A DNA stretch of 64,000 nucleotides from Hygrocybe punicea (Eukaryota > Basidiomycota > Agaricomycetes > Agaricales > Hygrophoraceae). The DNA is taken from contig OY744473.1 in NCBI GenBank assembly GCA_963556145.1, positions 3,968,001 to 4,032,000 of the forward strand. The letters run 5' to 3'. A model generated the notes under the pieces. It was not told the origin of the DNA. It was given only the letters and a program-made list of their open reading frames with translations, and did not search any database. Of the stretch, positions 33,998 through 43,824 are shown one piece after another (the stretch's first letter is position 1; every line of letters starts with the position of its first letter). Position numbers and translations under genes: made by a program.

Positions 33998-35099
33998 ATG
34001 ACTCGTTCAAAAACTGGTCCTACCGGTGGTGCTGGCTCAAGGTCAAAGAAACGCAATACTGCACACAATCCTGATTCAGCCCAAGACCCTAAACGCCAAA
34101 AACATGACTTGGAGAAAGGTTCGTAGCGTTCAAATTTAATATGGAGATGTCATCAGCGATTTGTGTAGAAAACCATTCGCATCTTCGACGCTCTGGCCGC
34201 CAAACCAAAGGCATGGGCGGTGCTCTGGAACAGATGGAAAATGTCTCCAAAGCCGTTGAATACCGTGGTGGAAATAGGAATGGCTTGAAGTGTACCACTA
34301 TACCGGAATCGACAATTGACAACCCAATGGCGCCCATAGGCAAAAAGACAGCCACAAAGCGCAATGTTGCAGCGGTAAAATCATCATTTCTGTCTTATAC
34401 AAATTGAACCTGATTGAACTACAGAGAGATCCTCAACGTGAACGCCCTTCAAGTCCAACCATTTCTGTTCCAATTCCCATTCAACAGCCTAGGCACATTG
34501 TGCCTCCAGGCATGGAGCCGAAAATCGGTGGAGACTACACTTTTGGTTTTCAAAGTACACAACAAAAAAATCCTGCTGTTCCGTCACAGTTCAATCCTGT
34601 CGCTCCGCCGCAGTTCAACCTTGCCATTCCACCACAAGTCAACCCTGCTGTTCCGCCACAATCCAACCCTGCCGTCCAACGACAATTCAACCCTGCCGTC
34701 CAACGACAATTCAACCCTGCCGTCCAACGGCAATTCAACCCTGCCATCCCGCAATTCAACCCTGCCGTTCCACTGCAATTCAACCCTACCTTTCCGCCGC
34801 AGTCCAGCCATTCTGATTGACCCAAGCGGCCTACTTCAGAACATGCTTGGGACCGTATCGAACCTGAAAATGACGATTTTGAAGAAATGTACTTAGACCC
34901 TGGTGACCGACCTGCAGCTACCGACCCATTACTTGGTGAGCTCTTTTATTCACGTAGTCCCCATTTTTAACTTTAATTAGAACCTGGATTTGATTGTTCC
35001 CCCTCTGAGGATGAGGGGGTGGCGGAATTATCGCTTAGGGTACGGAAGCCCAACACTAGGGTGATTTTTACATCACCTGAGTGTTCAGACCATGAATTG
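33998..35099 (+). pseudogene. DUF6532-like gene, 5' half, interrupted by a hAT insertion
   Basis: Exons 33998-34118, 34157-34374, 34425-34935 and 34981-35099 join in frame. It starts MTRSKTGPTGGAGSRSKKRN with a basic, nuclear-localisation-like segment (DPKRQKHDLEK), then HLRRSGRQTKGMGGALEQME, a run of 8-residue repeats (FNPAVQRQ type, 34560-34800) and an acidic end. In the third exon TGA at 34818-34820 interrupts, in a context where CGA (Arg) is likely. At 35099 a hAT element begins, flanked by ATGAATTG; the gene resumes at 51531. The assignment rests on the C-terminal half. Confidence 0.65.
34560..34800 (+). repeat. 24-bp coding repeats (8-residue QFNPAVxx units)
   Basis: About ten units, with three nearly identical ones around 34675-34750 (CAATTCAACCCTGCCGTCCA core). 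They encode Gln/Asn/Pro-rich octapeptides in the DUF6532-like gene. Confidence 0.85.
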
Positions 35100-35504
35100 T
35101 AGTGATGCCGAAGTTCGGTTCGGAACCGATCCGAACCCGGTTTGAACCGAACCACTGGTTAAGTTTGCGGTTCTGGCACTGACATGCGGTTCAAACCGCG
35201 AACTGTAATGTATAGTTACCTACGTAGATAGATACTCATTTACTTAATTTTTCACATTTTTTTCTATGCAGTCGCGTGAACTTAGGTCATGTGACCTTAA
35301 ACATACTCGCGCGCAACTTCAAGTTCGACTCAACACTAACGTTACTCAACAACCACGGTGAGTAATGACTTTATTTCATATTTTACTGACATTTTATTAC
35401 ATAGAACAGCCCCCCGTGGCCCACCTTGACCGCATAAAGAAGGCGCCCGTGGTCAACTCCACCCAACAACCTCCCTCGCGTTCCAACGCGAGTCGGAGTG
35501 AATC

Positions 35505-35780
35505 GATGGCAGCAGCGGCAGCAGCAGCAACGGCAGTGGCAACACCACCAATGCCACCACCCCGACGACAACGACAGCGACAACGACAACGACAGCCAAA
35601 TGATCCCAGCGACAGCAACCGCAACAGCAGCAGCAGCAGCAGCAACAGCAACGCTGGCAGCAGCAGTAGAGCAACACCGGCGGCAGCAGCAACCTGCTGC
35701 CTCAAACGCGGATGATCGTGACCACTGCCACCTACAACACCAACACCAACACGACGATGACGACGACGACGACGACAGGG
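35505..35780. repeat. CAG/CGA triplet tract (hAT copy 4)
   Basis: GCAGCAGC, ACAACGACAACG and GACGACGACG runs. All frames are open; not a gene. Confidence 0.8.
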
Positions 35781-35890
35781 AAGTTGAAGGCTGGTAGGGT
35801 GGTGCGCCCACCTACCAGCACAGGTACGTACACTAGCTTTAACCCATCGACAACTTGCTAACCACACACCTCGCAAACCTGGGCTGACGC

Positions 35891-37298
35891 TGTTATGTGA
35901 ATGTTTGTTTCACCAAGAATTACCGGAGTTGACTTTGTTCAGGTATCTTCTTGTTGTTCGTGGGTTTTTAATATCTAAATAACCTATCAGGAAGGGGTTT
36001 GTGGGTATATGTACTATATGAATCAATAGAATGTAATAGTGAGGTCTCTTCAATTAAGAATTGAGACTTTGAGTAGGTATGAATAGCAATTGGGTGTGTG
36101 ATGTACTGAAAATACTAATATTCACTACTAGAATATAAAAATATGAACTAATGAATACTGATAACAATATTCACCAGTTGAATATGGACAGTTTTGGCTA
36201 CAGGGCCTATTCAATCAAGAGTATCTCTGGGTATTATAATATCTGACTTAAATCCGAAGCTTCAAACGCACATTGGCTACTAGTTCAGGGATATCTTTAA
36301 TACCTTTTGAATACTCTGTTTTTTGTTTAGGATGAAACCTTAACCTTAGAAGTGTATCTATTTAGGATGAAACCTTAACCTTAGAAATGTATCTAGCTGA
36401 CTAATGCTGACTAATGAATTGATTGAACTGAGTGAACTGGGTGAATTCTCCTTGATGACAAGGGGAACTCAGGGAATGATAGAATAAGAGTGAACTAGAC
36501 TGGATTGCAAGCACTAGCTACTACAATGAGTAACTACTAGTACTAAGAGAATGAGGGATCACACTGTGTGAACCCAACTGAGAGTGACTACTGAGTGGTG
36601 AGGGGGGAAATCCTACTGACTACTGGAATTTGGGGGCCCTATTTATACTGTTGGAGAACAATGGGGGACTGAGAACAATGGGAAAGTGAGAACAATAGGA
36701 CTGAGTCATGAGAACAATGGATGGCATCAAAGAGGCTGTGAACAATGGGCTCTATCTCCATTTGGACTGTTTAGAACAATAGACTGCTCAGAACAATAGA
36801 CCATTGTCTTTATGTAAGCAGAATATCACAATCACTCTCTGATGCATCCTATCTTATCATTATCTTATCATCCTCTTGTTCACATCTTATCTAATCATTT
36901 CCCATTATCTAGCTGAGCCGCTTTTGATCAATACAAGTAAACAAGATTTGTAATCAATCCATTATTGCTAATATAGGTAACAATGCTAGTTGGGCTTGTC
37001 TCCTTGCACGCGCAATACAGAGAAATATATAATAAATACTAATGAGTGGGGGATGTGCCTCTGTGCACCATACATAAACGGCTAGGTCTGGGCATTACTA
37101 GTGAAGCCATAATAAATGATATAAAGGTAAGCATATATGCTATTTGTGTCTGTTCACTAGCATGCGTAATGTGGAAAGGCATAGAATGGGTACTAATGAG
37201 TGTAGGTGTGCATCCATAGTGTTGCACTTAAATATCTAAGTCCGTGGTCCGATGGTAAACCCATGACATTACACCCAAAAACACTTGGGGTCATGACA
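35891..37298 (-). repeat. 3' LTR of the Gypsy element
   Basis: 1,408 bp, paired with 49537-50944. No clear purine tract lies immediately inside it; the nearest GGGGACAG is about 25 bp further in, within a duplicated segment. Confidence 0.95.
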
Positions 37299-37299
37299 T

Positions 37300-37580
37300 C
37301 CGCACAACACAATTAAATCAACTGTCCCCAGTTGAAACCAAAAGAAAACAACTCTTTAATCTGAGAAGAAGCTTTTACATTATTACTATTCTTTTAACTT
37401 CTTCTTCATCTTTCCAAAGAATTCCTCCCAATCTCGTACTCCGCACAACACAATTAAATCAACTGTCCCCAGTTGAAACCAAAAGAAAACAACTTTTTAA
37501 TCTGAGAAGAAGCTTTTACATTATTACTATTCTTATAACTTCTTCTTCATCTTTCCCAAGAATTCCTCCCAATCTTGTAC
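37300..37580. repeat. Tandem duplication of about 141 bp next to the Gypsy 3' LTR
   Basis: The segment starting CCGCACAACACAATTAAATC at 37300 recurs at 37441 with very few differences. The second copy contains the end of the third Gypsy frame (stop at 37533-37535), so the first copy is a duplicated 3' coding end plus trailer. Confidence 0.9.
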
Positions 37581-38099
37581 ATCAACTCCTTCTGCCTTTA
37601 ACCGATCCATGTTCTTCTTCGTAGCATTTAGTAGCGCCTTGAGGTGGTACTTAGGGCGAGTGCGCTTCTTTTGTAGCGGCTTAGGAAGTAATGCCGGAAT
37701 TGCAGGGCGTTCGAAACGATTGCGGCGAGAGGAAGTTGGGTGGTTACGATTTGTGGAAAATGAAGGAGGCGATTCGAGCCATTCTCTAAACTCCGGGTCT
37801 AAGGGTACAGATTGCGAAGGGACGGTGGCGGGTGGCATAGGAAAGTTGGGAAGACTATCCATGAAAAAGTCGAAATCGTCTGGCGGCGGACAGTCAACAC
37901 CTCGTACGTTCACAGATTCGAAATCGATGTATTCGTCAGATTCCGAAGGGGGTAGCGGTGGTGTCTGAGCGGGACTAGTTGGTTTGGTAAAAAAGTCCGT
38001 ATCGTATTCGGTGGGAGTATCGAATAAGCGTGATAAATCGAGACGGCGTAGAGGAATATCCATAGATGGAGAAGGTGAAGGACTGGAGTATGATGTCAT
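37533..38099 (-). CDS. Third frame of the Gypsy element, unrecognised
   Basis: First ATG at 38099 gives 188 residues; the frame is open upstream to 38255 without an ATG. It is rich in Ser, Pro and Asp (FDTPTEYDTDFFTKPTSPAQ, DFDFFMDSLPNFPMPPATVP) and ends in a basic segment (KPLQKKRTRPKYHLKALLNA) and WEEFLGKMKKKL. It lies between pol and the 3' LTR, where env or accessory genes of LTR elements sit, but it has no signal peptide or membrane segment, so it is not envelope-like. The basic tail suggests nucleic-acid binding. A captured host gene is possible. Confidence 0.5.
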   Translation of the reverse strand: MTSYSSPSPSPSMDIPLRRLDLSRLFDTPTEYDTDFFTKPTSPAQTPPLPPSESDEYIDFESVNVRGVDCPPPDDFDFFMDSLPNFPMPPATVPSQSVPLDPEFREWLESPPSFSTNRNHPTSSRRNRFERPAIPALLPKPLQKKRTRPKYHLKALLNATKKNMDRLKAEGVDVQDWEEFLGKMKKKL

Positions 38100-38255
38100 A
38101 GTATGATATGGATTACGGTATATGGGCGTCTGGTAGTGCTGAAGCGCTGAGCGGAATAGCGGTGCAGTTGATGTAACAGGAGACGTTAAGGGAAAATATT
38201 TGTGGGGGAACCGGAATGGTGGGTCAAGCAATACTAATGTGGGACATTGTGTCAC

Positions 38256-39375
38256 AATAGGTCCCTGTGGGTCCAGAACTAAACTAGCCCTGGCCTTGCT
38301 ATATTGGGATGATGTATTTCAAATTCGATTTAAGGTTGTATGATTGATCAAATCGGGATTTTACCATTCCCTTGGTTCTTCAGGGTCTTGAAGCTGTATC
38401 GGGTACAGATCTGCAATAGTACCAATGCTTATTTGGTCTAGACCGTTTACTCAGGTCACATGAGAAAACATGTGCCGGTCACGTGTTTTCCAGGGTCATA
38501 GCTGTACATTTGCACGATCCGTCTTTTCTTTCCTCTAGTCTGCCACTATGGTTCTGTAGTGCTCCACTCCTTTTTCTTGCTATGCCACTATGCAATAAAT
38601 CGTAAAAAAATCTATCCGACGCTATGAATGGTCACTCCATCCTCCCTTCAAGAAAAACTCAAGAAAAACCAAACCGCTAAGTAACTTCTTATATTTATAT
38701 TCAATTTTCACCATTACTGAATAATTGGCATGTAGATAAGACGGTCTAAATCTAGCCGTTCCTTACTACTATCTGCTGCAATCGTTTGACAACGAATTCG
38801 TCTGGAGGATGGATGGGCCGGGGGTGATGTTGAGCATCACTCCGTTTCAACTAGGGGCGAGCGCTATATTTTTCGGGTGGGACTCAGTTGCTGGACTACT
38901 GGGAGTGGAGGGTCACCGGTCGTTCGTCCATTTCTTTATCTTTCTATTCATACACCAGTTGTATTTCCTTTTATTCTATTTTCTATTTCATTATGTCTTG
39001 TCATTTCATTTCGTTTCGTTTCGTTTCGTTTCGTTTCGTTACGTTTCGTTATGTCTTTTATATATATTATCATTGTATTCATATAATGGGTCCGTCAACT
39101 ATTAGATGAGAGGGGTTGTATTATCACTTTGTAGCGTTATATATATTTTCTTTGCATGTCTGACTTAAAAATGACCAGCAAATCATAAAACAAATAAAAT
39201 TTATCCAATCAGTTTAGATAGCATAAAAAAAGGGTGCGTGACGGGAAATCATGTGCATAGGTAAAAATAGCGGCCAATAAAAATGCATGGGGCATAGAAA
39301 AAGAGGGTGTGCAGCGGGAAATCACATGAGGGATAGGGGTCTTGGATATAACTGAATATTCAGTCACCAAAGGTG
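38256..39375. other. Non-coding part of the Gypsy element between pol and the third frame
   Basis: No credible frame on the minus strand. Contains a pentanucleotide repeat at 39005-39053. Confidence 0.4.
39005..39053 (+). repeat. TTTCG pentanucleotide microsatellite
   Basis: About nine units of TTTCG with a few variants, inside the Gypsy element. Confidence 0.85.
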
Positions 39376-42300
39376 CTAGAATATCGGAATCAATGCAGAA
39401 AAAGGAAATTCTTGAATGAATGAGTGTGGGGCTATACAATAGCGGTGAGGAATAATGGTATTGTATCTTTTCTGGAGTAAATCTGCAGATAGTGGCACTG
39501 GTAACTGATGAAGATGATATATAGGATAACCATATTTTGACAACTTTAAACCTGCATCAAAGTCATCATTGCCAAGACCTGAGGGGTCATTGACTTCTCC
39601 TGGTATTTTTACTGAACCAACTGTAATGACACCTGTAATGGAACTGATTGGCGTTGTTTCATAAAGCCACATGTGACAGACAGTGGCTGGAACTTGATAT
39701 TTTCTAAATTCAAAATTCTTTGTGCGTGATGCAATGTGTGCAGCAAATTCTGGCTTGATGGCAAGAATAATATCTGTGATGTCTCCTGATTTAAGAGATA
39801 TTAACTGATTTACTGAGCAATCCTCTACTTCAGCAGCTTCATCTTCCTGGTCTGCTATTTCATAAAGGATAGGGTCAGTTCGATAAATGTATGGTAAAAT
39901 CCGAAATGCTGCATAATGCTCAGCATGCACAGCACCATCTAATTCTTTTAAAACATAAGTTCCTCTTCTTGTTTGTCTGACAACTTCATATGGGCCAAGG
40001 TAACGAGGGTCTGTCTTGAATTTTCCTATAGTCATCTCCAAACGACTATTATATACTAGAACTAGTTCTCCTGGCTGATAATCACGTTTTTGCAATCGTC
40101 TATGAAATCTCTGATCAAATTGCAATTTAGATATGAAGCGAGCCTGTTTAAGCACAGCTGCTGCTTTATCAATATCTTCTTGATGTCTTCCAAGCTGACG
40201 TATGCGGAGTGCTAACAAATCTGATGTAGAAAGTCCTGAGCAAAAACCTTCAACCATAAATGTGGCTTCTGTTAGGTCAAAGGGAAGTATAGGATGAGTG
40301 CCATGGAGTAGATAATAAGGTGAGTATCCAGTAACACTGCTGACTGTAATTCGGTCTGCAAATGATGCTAACTCTACGTGCTTGTGCCAATTCTTGATTT
40401 TTCCAGTCTTATCTTTTTCACAGGACTTGACTATGGCTTCACGTAGAGTAAAATGTCCTCTTTCTATTACACCATTTGCATGCTTATTGTAGGGTGATAT
40501 GCGAACCTGAGGAATTCCTAGTCTTCTAAGCAGAGACTCAAATGCTCCTTTGACTTCTCCTCCATTATCAGTAACTACATGTTCAATGGCACCATAGCGA
40601 CAATAGATCTGTTCCCAGAAGAATTTTGCTAAGTTGTGTGAATTGTTTGATCTTAGAGCTTTTACTTCAGTTGCTCCTGATAAATCATCACGTGCTGCTA
40701 CAATGAAATGGTAGCCTCCTGAAGGTGGCATAAACATTACATCAATGTATACCTTTTGAAAAATTGCTGTAGGGGTAGAAATTGTAGGGGAAATTTCGAT
40801 TTTCTTCAAGCTCCTAATTTGACACTGATGACATGATGAAATGTGGTAATGGACATCTGCTCTGAGATGAGGCCAAAAAAATCGAAGTTTGACTAAGTCA
40901 AACACAGCTTGTTCTCCTTTATGACCTAAGTTTTCATGAGCTTGAGTGAGAATGGCGATTCTTTTCTTTGCATTCATAATCACTAATGAAGGCATTTTCT
41001 GGCCATTTCTTCTAAACAGTTTATCATCTTTTAAATAAAATTGTCCAGTTTTCTTCAGAAATCTTCTTCTTGCCTGCAAGGTATCTGTTGAAGGCATTTC
41101 CAATGTGGATAAAAAATGTTTTACTTGAATGAGTATCTTGTCCTGTTGTAATTTAATTTCATTATTTGAAAGGAGTGTGATGGCCTTGTATGGCAATTTG
41201 GTAGGGACAGTGAAGCTAAATTTTCTTATTTCATGTGGATCAGGAACATGAACAAGCAAGGCAATATCATCTAGCCATGAATCATCATGCTTTTCAATTT
41301 CTTCATTATCTGCAAGTTCTCTGCGAGAAAGTGCATCTGGTCCCCTAAACTGGGTTGCAGGTACATGAATAAGTTTGAAGTCAAATAATAAAATTCCTTG
41401 AATCCATCTGTTTATGGCTGCATTAGGTTGTAAATCCGGTTCATTGAGCATGCCTTTTATAAACTTGGCATCTACCTCTATATGTAAATTCTTTATTCCT
41501 ATTAAATACAGTCTCCAGTGGCGTAACGCGCGGTATAGTCCATATAACTCCAGTTTTGGCTGTGAATATCTGGATTCTCTTTCACTCATTGGTATTGAAC
41601 CATATCTAGCAGGGCGACGATTTCCATTTTCATCTTCTTGTGATAAAATAAAACCGGCAGCAATATGGCTACTGTCTACTGATAAATATGTGGGTCTATC
41701 TGATGTATAATCAATAGAGCGGAGTGCAGGTGCTGAAGAAACCTTTTCTTTCAATGCCTGGAAAGCTGCTTGTCTTCTTTCATCCCATATAAACTCTGCT
41801 CCTTTATGGAATAACTCTGCTAGTGGCTTGGCTAGTGCAGAATAATTTTCTATCCAAATGCGAACTGTTCCACAGAGACCTAGGAAGCCTCTAACATCCT
41901 TGGGAGTCTTGAGTGGGGGCCAGTCCAAAACCTTTTGTACTCTACTATCATCAGGACAACGTCCTTCCGGAGTGCATTTCTGTCCTACGATCACGACACT
42001 TGAGCGGCAAAGTTGTGTCTTCTTAGCTGATATTGTCATTCCTGCACAAGCAAGGCGATGCATAATGCGATGTACATCTTGAGCGTGCTCCCAAATAAAC
42101 CTTCTGATTCCTGGATTTTCTAGTAAAACTTCTGGTCTTCCGTCTTGATCAGGATAAATGGATGAAGGTCCTTTTATAGGTAAATCATCAATGAAGCTAT
42201 TTGCAGTATGAGGGATTTCATCTTGAAGGATGAAGCACATACAACGTTGGAATTCTGCAGGTGAATTTGTGAATCCAGTGGGAAGTGATGTGAGACGAAG

Positions 42301-43824
42301 TAATCCCAGTGGTGTCATGAATGCAGTGAGGTCACGAGATGTAGGATGTACTTTCCTAGCATCAAATCCCCATAGTAAATCGAAGACTGTATAGCATTGG
42401 CGACCAGCGAAAGGTTCTACAAATTCATCTAGTATTGGAGGAAGGCCTGCATCACGTATTGTAACTGCATTGAGAGGTTGCAAATCATGGACTATACGAA
42501 GTTTTCCATCCTTCTTGCTTACACAAAACCATCTTGACCTATAAGAGGATTGACTTGGTTCATATACACCAGCATCTATTTTTCTCTTCAAAACATCCAT
42601 GACTTTTTCTCTAAGTCCTGGTGGTATAGGAATATTTCGAAATGCCCAGGGTACATGTGGGACAGTAGGGATGATGTATGGTGAAAAGTAAGATTCCTTA
42701 AGTGTGCCTCTTTCAGTATCTTCAAAGCCAATAGCATCTTGGTTAAGTGACAAGAGGTGAGTAAATAATTTTTCTTCTTCTGGCCAAAGAAATCCATCAT
42801 TGTTTATCTTGAGTATCTTCAGACGTTCAGATGTAAGCTTCTCTGTAGGTATGAAGTCTGGTGGTATCATAGGAAGTGGTGGTAATGTGGAAAGAGGGTC
42901 ATAGGGAAATTTCCTTGTAACACGTGCATCTTCTGGAAAGGTTCCAGGGACAGGATTTATTTTCTTGTCCACTCTTTTGTAAGCTGTAAGTGTTAATGGA
43001 TATCCTTGACTATCTGTTTCTTCACAAGGGAATATGAGAATGTCTCCTTCTTCACATATTAAGGTTCCTTCTCCTATAATGTAGTAATAGTCTGCTTCTT
43101 CTGAGGCACTTTCTTGCTTATTTGGTACTTCATTAAGATTGTAATCTTGATTGTCTTCATCTTCTGGGTAGACTAAAATAGGCATAGTTGTTTCTTGGCT
43201 ATCCTTAATAGTCTCATAGTATACACTGAATTGTTCTAGTGGCTTATCTTCATGCTTAGAATTTTGAGGGTCCTCTTCATACAGTCTGACAGAAGTTATA
43301 TTTGTCAGTTCAGTTTGTTTGTACACAGGTATACTAGGGCTGACTAAGGATGTCAAATCCTGAATAGTCTTTGAAAATATAAACTTGTACACTATCACAT
43401 CAAGTAATAAAATGTAGTACAGACAGATATAAAGAAGAGAGGTTTGACATAGGGGCAAAAATATTGTTGCAAGAGTAAACAAATCACTAAGTAATTGTGG
43501 ACTTGAGATATTTGGGAGGATCAAAATATCCTTCCTTAAGCAAATCTGCCACTGCTTCAGGGCGGCGAAAGCGCATATCCAAGACTGCATTGATAGCATC
43601 AGAGAGTAACATGCGGCGATTGGAGCGAAAGATGATAGAGGAATTTTTGAGGAAGGTGATTTCTTCTTCTTCAAGGAGAGGGTTTGACTCTGTGAAGTGA
43701 AGGGGCCTAAAATACTCTGTTGCAGGTTCAGGTAGTCCTTCAGAAACTCCTTCTTCCAGAAACCGAAATAGTAAACACTTGTGGTTGAAATAATAGCGGA
43801 CGGGGTCATTTGAAGGCCTTTCAT
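39376..43824 (-). CDS. Gypsy pol: reverse transcriptase, RNase H, integrase, ASCH-like domain
   Basis: Intact 1,482-codon frame. The reverse transcriptase (about residues 390-600) has RSRWFCVSKKDGKLRIVHDL, LPTGFTNSPAEFQR and the catalytic box FIDDLPIKG. RNase H begins near 710 (YLSVDSSHIAAGFIL). Integrase has the zinc-binding HENLGHKG...CHQC segment (about 963-1005), then D (YIDVMF), D (VTDNGGE) and E (GVIERGH), and a GPY/F-type module (RYLGPYEVVRQTRRGTYVL, near 1275). No chromodomain follows. Instead residues about 1352-1445 (ILAIKPEFAAHIASRTKNFE, then FRKY, WLYETTPISSITGVITVG) match the pattern of ASCH/PUA-like domains. The frame overlaps the upstream gag frame by 338 bp in another phase, so expression needs frameshifting, splicing or reinitiation; the first 130 residues look non-coding, which favours splicing or a shift. 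Confidence 0.92.
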   Translation of the reverse strand: MKGLQMTPSAIISTTSVYYFGFWKKEFLKDYLNLQQSILGPFTSQSQTLSLKKKKSPSSKIPLSSFAPIAACYSLMLSMQSWICAFAALKQWQICLRKDILILPNISSPQLLSDLFTLATIFLPLCQTSLLYICLYYILLLDVIVYKFIFSKTIQDLTSLVSPSIPVYKQTELTNITSVRLYEEDPQNSKHEDKPLEQFSVYYETIKDSQETTMPILVYPEDEDNQDYNLNEVPNKQESASEEADYYYIIGEGTLICEEGDILIFPCEETDSQGYPLTLTAYKRVDKKINPVPGTFPEDARVTRKFPYDPLSTLPPLPMIPPDFIPTEKLTSERLKILKINNDGFLWPEEEKLFTHLLSLNQDAIGFEDTERGTLKESYFSPYIIPTVPHVPWAFRNIPIPPGLREKVMDVLKRKIDAGVYEPSQSSYRSRWFCVSKKDGKLRIVHDLQPLNAVTIRDAGLPPILDEFVEPFAGRQCYTVFDLLWGFDARKVHPTSRDLTAFMTPLGLLRLTSLPTGFTNSPAEFQRCMCFILQDEIPHTANSFIDDLPIKGPSSIYPDQDGRPEVLLENPGIRRFIWEHAQDVHRIMHRLACAGMTISAKKTQLCRSSVVIVGQKCTPEGRCPDDSRVQKVLDWPPLKTPKDVRGFLGLCGTVRIWIENYSALAKPLAELFHKGAEFIWDERRQAAFQALKEKVSSAPALRSIDYTSDRPTYLSVDSSHIAAGFILSQEDENGNRRPARYGSIPMSERESRYSQPKLELYGLYRALRHWRLYLIGIKNLHIEVDAKFIKGMLNEPDLQPNAAINRWIQGILLFDFKLIHVPATQFRGPDALSRRELADNEEIEKHDDSWLDDIALLVHVPDPHEIRKFSFTVPTKLPYKAITLLSNNEIKLQQDKILIQVKHFLSTLEMPSTDTLQARRRFLKKTGQFYLKDDKLFRRNGQKMPSLVIMNAKKRIAILTQAHENLGHKGEQAVFDLVKLRFFWPHLRADVHYHISSCHQCQIRSLKKIEISPTISTPTAIFQKVYIDVMFMPPSGGYHFIVAARDDLSGATEVKALRSNNSHNLAKFFWEQIYCRYGAIEHVVTDNGGEVKGAFESLLRRLGIPQVRISPYNKHANGVIERGHFTLREAIVKSCEKDKTGKIKNWHKHVELASFADRITVSSVTGYSPYYLLHGTHPILPFDLTEATFMVEGFCSGLSTSDLLALRIRQLGRHQEDIDKAAAVLKQARFISKLQFDQRFHRRLQKRDYQPGELVLVYNSRLEMTIGKFKTDPRYLGPYEVVRQTRRGTYVLKELDGAVHAEHYAAFRILPYIYRTDPILYEIADQEDEAAEVEDCSVNQLISLKSGDITDIILAIKPEFAAHIASRTKNFEFRKYQVPATVCHMWLYETTPISSITGVITVGSVKIPGEVNDPSGLGNDDFDAGLKLSKYGYPIYHLHQLPVPLSADLLQKRYNTIIPHRYCIAPHSFIQEFPFSALIPIF

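Noticed and set aside
39209..39439. Short minus-strand frame overlapping the end of pol
   Set aside because: It overlaps the intact pol frame and has no domain.
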